A DNA stretch of 64,000 bases from Halomicrobium salinisoli (GTDB lineage: Archaea; Halobacteriota; Halobacteria; Halobacteriales; Haloarculaceae), in assembly GCF_020405185.1 (NCBI RefSeq), contig NZ_CP084463.1, forward strand, positions 2,294,001-2,358,000, read 5' to 3'. This document shows, piece after piece, positions 58,791-64,000 of the stretch (its first letter is position 1; each line of letters opens with the position of its first letter). The notes beneath the pieces were generated by a model. It made no database searches, was not told the DNA's origin, and saw only the letters and a program-made list of their open reading frames with translations. The position numbers and the translations under genes are program-made.

Positions 58791-60176
58791 TCACTCCAGC
58801 ACGTCGTCGGCCGTCAGCACCCGGACGGCCGTCGGCCGCTTGACGAACTCGCCCGCCTCGGCGCCGATCACCCGCTCGACGCCGCGCTGGGCGGCCAGGT
58901 CCAGCAACCGCTGGGTCACCGGGCCGTCCACGACGACGGTCGCCGGTACTGGACCGGCGGCTTCGAGGCGATCGAAGGCCTCGTCGGCCGGGCCCGCGTC
59001 GAGCACCGCGGCGTCGCCGTCCAGCAGTCGGACGCCGTCGCCGTCGCCGCCGATCACCGCGCGGACGTGGGCGGCGATCGTCGCCGGCGCCTCGTCGGCC
59101 GCGGCCGCGTCGCCCTCTTCGGTCCCGGGCCCCTCGATCGCGTCCGGATCGCTCGCCGCTTCGCTGGCCGCCGCGTCGTCGACGGCGTCGGCAGCGGCGC
59201 CGTCGACCTCGGCCGTCGTCCCGTCGTCGACACCGGGCTCCACAGGTCCGGGGTCAGGTCCCGTCTCCGCCGACGGGGCAGCACCGGCCCGTTCGGGGGA
59301 CTCCGGGACGGTCGTCTGGCCGCCGTCGGTCGGCGTCGCCGCGTCCTCGCCGCCGGCCAGCGCCGCGACCCGCCCCTCCTCGACCGCCTCGAAGGGGACC
59401 TTGTCCCGCAGCGCCTCCATGACCTGACGCCGCGAGATGTCCTCGACGGACTCGCCGGACGGCGCGAAGGCGACGTAGTCGACGCTGCCGACCTGCGCGA
59501 GTTCCTTCAGGACGAGCTCGCCGCCGCGGTCGCCGTCGAGGAAGGCCGTGGTCGTCCGGCTCCGCGTGAGGTCGGCGACGGCCTCGGGGACGTTCGTCCC
59601 CTCGACGGCGACGGCGTTCTTGATGCCGTACTGGAGCAGCTGCAGGACGTCCGCCCGCCCCTCGACGATCACCACGGCGTCGCTGTCCGGGATCCGCGGT
59701 CCCGCCGGGTATCCCTCGTAGTCGGTGACCGTCTCCACGCGGACGCGCTGGCGGACCTCCTCGACGATGTCGCTGGAGGTCATCGCGTCGGCCTCGAACT
59801 GCGCGAGCAGTTCGGTCGCGCGCTCGACGACCTCGCGGCGCTTCGCGCTGCGGACGTCCTCCAGTTCGGTGACCGTCACCGACGCCCGACAGGGACCGAC
59901 GCGCTCGATGGTCTCCAGCGACGCCGCCAGGATCGCCGTCTCGATGCGGTCCAGCCGACTGGCGATGGTGATCTCGCCGAACGACTGCCCGCCCTCGGAC
60001 TCGACGTCCACCTCCACGCGGCCGACCTGCGACCCCTCCTGTAGCTCCCGGAGGTCGAGGTCGTCGCCCAGGAGTCCCTCCGTCTGCCCGAAGACGGCGC
60101 CGACGACGTCGCTGCGCTCGACGACGCCGTTGGCTGTGATGTCCGCGTGGATGAGGTACTTGGCGGAGTCCTGCAT
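58791..60176 (-). CDS. dnaG: Archaeal DnaG (TOPRIM primase-like)
   Basis: A 461-residue protein of the archaeal DnaG family, associated with the exosome and replication rather than being the main primase. The TOPRIM domain begins DAVVIVEGRADVLQLLQYG (Glu172) and continues TTTAFLDGDRGGE (Asp214, Asp216). An acidic, Ala/Thr-rich low-complexity linker occupies about residues 275-380. The start MQDSAKYLIHADI is typical. Confidence 0.95.
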   Translation of the reverse strand: MQDSAKYLIHADITANGVVERSDVVGAVFGQTEGLLGDDLDLRELQEGSQVGRVEVDVESEGGQSFGEITIASRLDRIETAILAASLETIERVGPCRASVTVTELEDVRSAKRREVVERATELLAQFEADAMTSSDIVEEVRQRVRVETVTDYEGYPAGPRIPDSDAVVIVEGRADVLQLLQYGIKNAVAVEGTNVPEAVADLTRSRTTTAFLDGDRGGELVLKELAQVGSVDYVAFAPSGESVEDISRRQVMEALRDKVPFEAVEEGRVAALAGGEDAATPTDGGQTTVPESPERAGAAPSAETGPDPGPVEPGVDDGTTAEVDGAAADAVDDAAASEAASDPDAIEGPGTEEGDAAAADEAPATIAAHVRAVIGGDGDGVRLLDGDAAVLDAGPADEAFDRLEAAGPVPATVVVDGPVTQRLLDLAAQRGVERVIGAEAGEFVKRPTAVRVLTADDVLE

Positions 60177-60304
60177 TGTGTCCTCGCTCGCGACGGGTCA
60201 ATGCCACTCCGTCACAAGCCTATCATTTGTGGATTTGACTGCGCGACTCAAATACCTGCCGGCTGCGAACCGATCGATTCGGGTTCCGGCCGACGGCGGG
60301 GCCG

Positions 60305-61039
60305 TCAGGCGTGTTCGTCGAGCACGTCGGCGCCCCGCTGCAGCGAGGTCGCCGGGTCGCCGGGCTCGTCGTTCTCGAAGACGGCCCACTCGGCGTCGAC
60401 GTCGCGAGCCGCCGCGGCCGCGGCGGCGACGTCCAGGTCGCCCTCGCCGATGGCGGGCTCGCCGTCCTCGTCCGGCGCGACGTCCTTGAAGTGGACGTGA
60501 GTGATCCGGTCGCCGTATCGCCGGAGCAGGTCGCCCGGGTCGGCGCCGCCGGCCAGCGCCCAGCCCGCGTCGACCTCGAGGAAGAGGTCGTCGTCGGTTC
60601 GCTCGGCGAGGACCTGGTAGGCGACGCCCGCGTCGGTCTCGACGAACTCCTGGTCGTGGTTGTGGTAGTGCAGTCGCAGCCCCTCGTCGGCGAACTTCGC
60701 CGCCAGCCCGTTCAGGCGCTCGGCCGTCTCCTCGACGGCCGCGACCGTCTCGAAGTGCTCCGGGTCGAGCCACGGGACGACCACGTCGTCGTACCCGAGC
60801 GTCTCGGCCGCCTCGACGACGCCCGCGAAGTCGTCCTCCATGGCGTCGACGCCGACGTGGGCCGACGAGGCGACGAGGCCGGTCTCGGCCAGGCGGTCGC
60901 GGACGTCCGCGGCGGGCGCCTCGTCGACGCGGTAGGCGAACTCCACGCCGTCGAACGTCGTCTCGCCGACGGCGTCGAGGATCTCCAGGATCGACCCGTC
61001 GTAGTTCCGCAGCGTGTACAGCTGGATGGCCGTCTGCAT
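60305..61039 (-). CDS. Sugar-phosphate isomerase/epimerase (IolE/AP-endonuclease 2 fold)
   Basis: A 244-residue TIM-barrel protein. The motifs match the family: AIQLYTLRN at the N terminus, FDGVEFAYR, DLFLEVDAGWAL and ITHVHFKDVAPDEDGEPAIGEGDLDV, with the metal ligands Glu, Asp, His and Glu. It probably isomerises or epimerises a ketose or inositol derivative; substrate unknown. Confidence 0.85.
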   Translation of the reverse strand: MQTAIQLYTLRNYDGSILEILDAVGETTFDGVEFAYRVDEAPAADVRDRLAETGLVASSAHVGVDAMEDDFAGVVEAAETLGYDDVVVPWLDPEHFETVAAVEETAERLNGLAAKFADEGLRLHYHNHDQEFVETDAGVAYQVLAERTDDDLFLEVDAGWALAGGADPGDLLRRYGDRITHVHFKDVAPDEDGEPAIGEGDLDVAAAAAAARDVDAEWAVFENDEPGDPATSLQRGADVLDEHA

Positions 61040-61126
61040 GGGTCCGGGTTCGGCCAGGTCGGGGAAATACCTGCCCCCGCCCGTCAGCCGCCGGCGACGT
61101 GCCGTCGGCTTGCCGACGTCGGTCGG

Positions 61127-62374
61127 CTACGACTCGTCGTCGGACTCCTCGTCTGAATCGTCGCGCTGGGCCTCCTCGTCGCCTTCCATGTCGGTCTCGT
61201 CCTGGCGGTCCCCGCTGTCCTGCCGGTCCTGATCGCTCTCCGCGTCTGTCTCGTCCTGTCGGTCCGCCGGGCCCTGCTGCCCCTCGTGTGCGCGGGCCCA
61301 CGACTCGGGCGGCCGCTCCTGGCCGCGTGGCTGTCCGGATCGCCCGGAGACGTGATCAGCGCCGCCCGCGCGGCCGGTGCTCTGAGTCCCGACCTGCGAG
61401 GGGTGACGGCGCTGTCCCCTGGGCGTGTTGCCGTGAGACTGGCCGCCCTGGGGCTGCCCGCCCGTCTGCTGGTGCTCGAACCCAGTCGACTGCGTCGAGG
61501 CCGGATGGCCGCCCTGCTGGGTCGTCCGGTGCTGGTCCGTCCCGCCCCGCGACTGGCCGCCCTGCTGGTGCGACTGCGGCTGATTGGGCTGCCCGCCCTG
61601 CTGGGTGAACGGCTGTCGCTGCTGGCCGTGCTGTCCGTGCTGCTGGCTCTGCCCCTGCTGTCCGCGCTGGCCCTGCTGTCCGTGCCGACCCTGCTGGCCG
61701 CGGTGGTGCCCCGACTGCTGGCCCTGCTGGCCCTGGTGTCGCTGCCCCTGCCGGGTCGGCTGTCCGTGCTGGCCCCGCTGCTGTCCCTGCCGGGGCTGGT
61801 GTCCCTGCCGGCCGCGGTGCTGGCCGCCGCCCTGCTGGTGTTGTTGCTGCCCGGGCTGGTGGGAGCGGTGTTGCCGACCCTGCGCACCGCCGCCCTGCTG
61901 CTGTCCGCGTTGCTGGTGCCCGGTCTGCTGATGGCCTTGCTGGTGGCCCTGCTGCTGGCCGGTCTGCTGGTGTCCCTGTTGACCTGTGTGCTGCTGACCC
62001 TGCTGTTGCTGCCCCTGCTGTCGGTGGGCTCCCCCGCCGCGCTGACCCTGCTGGCCGGTGCTGGTCCCGTGCCCAGTCGCCCGACGGTGATGTTGATACT
62101 CGGCGCTCGGTTCGTATCCCTGTCCGGGGACCTGTGAGGGGTGTGGCCCTCCCTGGCCCTGCTGACTGCCCTGGCCCTGGTGGCTACCCTGACCCTGGTG
62201 TCCGCCGTGCTGTTGCGGCCCGGTCTGGCCGGGCGACCGCTGACCGCCCTGGCCCGTCCCGCCGCCCTGACGGCGGTCGCTGCCCTGCTGGTGGCCGCCC
62301 TGACCCTGTCGACCGGGGCCGCGCCGTGGGTCCCGCCGGTTCTCCTGTCGCTCGTCGTCGCGTCGTCGTCCCAT
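61127..62374 (-). CDS. Gln/Gly/His/Arg-rich low-complexity protein with acidic tail
   Basis: A 415-residue protein with no recognisable folded domain. The N terminus is basic (MGRRRDDERQENRRDPRRG). Residues about 15-370 consist almost entirely of Gln, Gly, His, Arg and Ser (strings such as GQQGQQ, HQQGHQQTG, QGGQSRGG), a prion-like or phase-separating composition. The final 40 residues are very acidic (ETDAESDQDRQDSG ... DSDEESDDES). The acidic tail and the basic N terminus make the minus-strand reading the real one; the plus strand gives a Leu-rich shadow. A basic body is rare in a proteome that is acidic overall. Function unknown; nucleic-acid binding or condensate formation is plausible. 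Confidence 0.75.
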   Translation of the reverse strand: MGRRRDDERQENRRDPRRGPGRQGQGGHQQGSDRRQGGGTGQGGQRSPGQTGPQQHGGHQGQGSHQGQGSQQGQGGPHPSQVPGQGYEPSAEYQHHRRATGHGTSTGQQGQRGGGAHRQQGQQQQGQQHTGQQGHQQTGQQQGHQQGHQQTGHQQRGQQQGGGAQGRQHRSHQPGQQQHQQGGGQHRGRQGHQPRQGQQRGQHGQPTRQGQRHQGQQGQQSGHHRGQQGRHGQQGQRGQQGQSQQHGQHGQQRQPFTQQGGQPNQPQSHQQGGQSRGGTDQHRTTQQGGHPASTQSTGFEHQQTGGQPQGGQSHGNTPRGQRRHPSQVGTQSTGRAGGADHVSGRSGQPRGQERPPESWARAHEGQQGPADRQDETDAESDQDRQDSGDRQDETDMEGDEEAQRDDSDEESDDES

Positions 62375-62582
62375 GGTGAAAGTCACGCCCGTGTCGGGCA
62401 CGGATGGCCTCGCTTCGGCCGCCCATAGTTACCCGCGACGGTTCACCGGCCAACGCCGCGTTACCGGCCGTCCCGGGGTGGTAGGACCCGGTTATCGCCC
62501 GACGGGACGGACGCCAGTGCAGCGTCAGCGAACGAGGGGAAGGTTTTCAACAGTGGCCGACAAGAGGGGTAACGACCGCATA

Positions 62583-62918
62583 ATGGCGTACGACGACGTC
62601 CGGTCGCGAGGAAGCGCGGGTGGGACGCACGGGCGGGAGGACCACCGGTACGCGTATCACGACCACGAGAGCGCCGCCGAACTGACGACGACCCTCGTCC
62701 ACGCCCTGGCGGACGTGATGGGGCGGGACGTCACCGAGATCGAGTGGCGACTCGCCGACAGCATCGACCCGGACGCGCTCGACCGGGTCTTCTCGCCGCC
62801 GGGGAGCGGGACCGCCGGCGGTGACTGCCACGTCGCCTTCGTCGTCGAGGGCTATCGCGTCACCGTCTACGGCAACGGCGAGATCGTCATCACGCCGTCG
62901 GAGCGCCCGCCGCGCTAG
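62583..62918 (+). CDS. HalOD1 output-domain protein
   Basis: A 111-residue protein. After a short charged N terminus the sequence ADVMGRDVTEIEWRLADSIDPDALDRVF and VAFVVEGYRVTVYGNGEIVIT match the HalOD1 domain, a haloarchaeal output or sensor-like module normally attached to PAS or response-regulator domains. Here it stands alone. ATG 62583 sits after a TATA-like AACAGTGG-poor spacer and is supported by composition. Confidence 0.82.
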   Translation: MAYDDVRSRGSAGGTHGREDHRYAYHDHESAAELTTTLVHALADVMGRDVTEIEWRLADSIDPDALDRVFSPPGSGTAGGDCHVAFVVEGYRVTVYGNGEIVITPSERPPR

Positions 62919-63274
62919 GCGCCGGGCACGCCGGCGGCCTCGAAGCCGGTGATCCCGAGCGCCGAGAGGATGTAGAGGATGACCAGCACCGCGACCCAGG
63001 CGATGACCGCGATGAGGATCGCGTCGCCCCAGCCGCCGGGATACCGGAAGTTGATCACGGCCACGTAGGCCGCAAGCGCCAGGAGCGGGCCCAGCAGCGG
63101 GATCCACCCCACGAGGAACGACACGACCGCCCAGATGATCGCGCCGATCAGCGCCGTCACGATGGCGTAGGTGTAGTCGTCCGAGTTCGTGATCACCCGC
63201 GCGCCGAGGTAGATGCCCACTGCGCCGATCAGCAGGCTCACGACGAACACGATCAGGCTGTCTATTACTGCCAT
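62915..63274 (-). CDS. Polytopic small membrane protein
   Basis: A 119-residue protein with three or four hydrophobic spans (about residues 3-25, 35-58, 60-78 and 85-108) separated by short loops such as TNSDDYTY and NFRYPGGWGD. Haloarchaeal hypothetical. Convergent with the HalOD1 gene, with a four-base overlap of stop codons. Confidence 0.7.
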   Translation of the reverse strand: MAVIDSLIVFVVSLLIGAVGIYLGARVITNSDDYTYAIVTALIGAIIWAVVSFLVGWIPLLGPLLALAAYVAVINFRYPGGWGDAILIAVIAWVAVLVILYILSALGITGFEAAGVPGA

Positions 63275-63381
63275 ACCCGAGAAGAGACGCCCTTCGACGT
63301 TTGTTATAGATCGGTTACAGGTCCGCCGCCGGGAGGCGGGTCCCGGCGGCCGCGCGAGCGACGAGGGCGCCGGTGGCGCCG

Positions 63382-63753
63382 TCAGTTGCGCTGTCGGACC
63401 AGCCGTCCGACCACGGCGAGGACGGCGACGCCCGCGGTCGTCGCGAGGAGCCGGCGACCGATCCCGCGTCCCTCGTCGTCGGCCGTGACCTGGTCGCCCT
63501 CGGCGTCCGGGACGTCCACGTCGTCGGCGACCGACTCCGTCGCCTCCGGATTCACGTCGATGGCTCCCTCGTCGACGCCGGCCTCGGCGTCGTCGCCGCC
63601 GCTCGACCGGCGCCGCCGGACGAGGCCGACGGCCACCAGCGCGGCCGCGGCGATTCCGGCCCGCCGCCGCCAGTTCGATCCGCCGGTCGCCCCAGCGCCG
63701 GCGTCGCCTGCTGCGTCAGTGCTGTCGTCCGCGGTGAGTGGATTCAGGTTCAT
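63382..63753 (-). CDS. Small membrane protein with acidic loop
   Basis: A 123-residue protein with two short hydrophobic spans (about residues 32-45 and 103-120), each next to Arg-rich stretches (NWRRRAGI, GLVRRRRSS, RRLLATTAG ... RLVRQRN), and a very acidic loop between them (about 50-95). It has no recognisable family. Confidence 0.6.
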   Translation of the reverse strand: MNLNPLTADDSTDAAGDAGAGATGGSNWRRRAGIAAAALVAVGLVRRRRSSGGDDAEAGVDEGAIDVNPEATESVADDVDVPDAEGDQVTADDEGRGIGRRLLATTAGVAVLAVVGRLVRQRN

Positions 63754-63961
63754 CGCTGAGTACCCCGGGTGCCCCCGGAAGGTTCCATCCGTGTAGATGC
63801 GTCACTACTCCGTAGTAATGCGGTTCGTTACCGAGGAGTAAACGGTGACTACGGCCGGTGGCCGCGAATCGTCGAGGCCCGCCGGGACCGCGCACCGTCC
63901 CCGCCCCTCACGGGCGCGAGTCAGCCCGAACGTCCATGTGGAACCGCGACCAGGGACCGGC

Positions 63962-64000
63962 ATGGGTATCGAAGCAGACGACATCGCGCCCGAGCGGTTC
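63962..64000 (+). CDS. Start of a gene that runs off the window
   Basis: ATG at 63962 followed by GIEADDIAPERF, acidic and in haloarchaeal codon style, open to the end of the window. Too short to identify. Confidence 0.35.
   Translation, partial: MGIEADDIAPERF

Noticed and set aside
61286..62137. Long plus-strand Leu-rich frame antisense to the Gln/Gly/His/Arg-rich gene
   Set aside because: CAG-rich sequence read backwards gives CTG, hence poly-Leu. The minus strand has an acidic haloarchaeal tail and a proper start, so the plus frame is a shadow.

Overview
The window reads as chromosomal DNA of a haloarchaeon, probably of the Haloarcula/Halomicrobium group. The evidence is very high GC, strongly acidic proteins, promoters with a TATA-like box about 25-30 bases before the start codon (leaderless genes), and marker genes such as archaeal DnaG, aIF5A, deoxyhypusine synthase, transcription factor S, the bacterioruberin pathway, a fused AhbA-AhbB siroheme decarboxylase, a HalOD1 protein and an LWR-salt protein. 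No rRNA, complete tRNA or CRISPR array is present.

Layout. 1-4300: remnant of an integrative element. It has a tRNA 3'-end fragment (att-like), a compact overlapping operon of two zinc-finger proteins, a 39-residue membrane peptide and a tyrosine recombinase, then a small membrane protein and an AT-rich cargo gene. 4301-15830: orphan sensor histidine kinase, small membrane and zinc-ribbon proteins, an SDR dehydrogenase, ilvD, beta-RFAP synthase, a KaiC/RecA-like protein, a coiled-coil/zinc-ribbon pair and an old-yellow-enzyme homologue. 15980-21200: an internally duplicated membrane protein, then the bacterioruberin genes crtD-lyeJ-cruF, and a divergent ZIP metal transporter with a palindrome over its predicted start site. 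21280-30090: a CxxCxxCC protein, a lipoprotein, an AT-rich single-gene island encoding a large winged-helix/PIN/coiled-coil protein (the best candidate for an undescribed defence system), tfs, a TIGR00300 (LOR/SDH) enzyme, an HMCES-type protein and rtcA. 30110-41760: a SelA-like PLP protein, YchF GTPase, deoxyhypusine synthase, SprT-like protease, a sequon-rich surface protein, a NIF3-like protein, and an agmatinase-like gene directly next to aIF5A. 41860-50300: an ABC1/UbiB kinase, Hsp20, a GIDE-type protein, a reduced MoeA-like protein, and a heme operon (ahbAB-sirC-hemA-PCD-LWR). 50430-54510: a MacB/LolCDE-like ABC exporter operon with a CARDB surface protein. 54600-60180: tandem cold-shock genes, two cis-prenyltransferase homologues facing each other across a tandem array of covarying hairpins, a DUF92/VTE6-like protein, a GNAT and dnaG. 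60300-64000: a sugar-phosphate isomerase, an extraordinary Gln/Gly/His/Arg-rich low-complexity protein with an acidic tail, a HalOD1 protein and small membrane proteins.

Functional links. Deoxyhypusine synthase, agmatinase-like protein and aIF5A form an aIF5A maturation set. The two cis-prenyltransferase homologues divide the catalytic and C-terminal RxG motifs in the same way as heteromeric DHDDS/NgBR enzymes. AhbAB, SirC and HemA describe the siroheme-dependent heme route. CrtD, LyeJ and CruF turn lycopene into bacterioruberin.

The most interesting observations are: (1) the AT-rich PIN-domain island at about 22.8-24.9 kb; (2) the duplicated hairpin array at 56080-56293, where about seven stem pairs changed by compensatory double substitution; (3) the Q/G/H/R-rich protein at 61127-62374; (4) the complementary cis-prenyltransferase pair; (5) the tRNA-fragment att site that supplies the first codons of an element gene; and (6) tandem repeats grown from the 3' end of the agmatinase-like gene.
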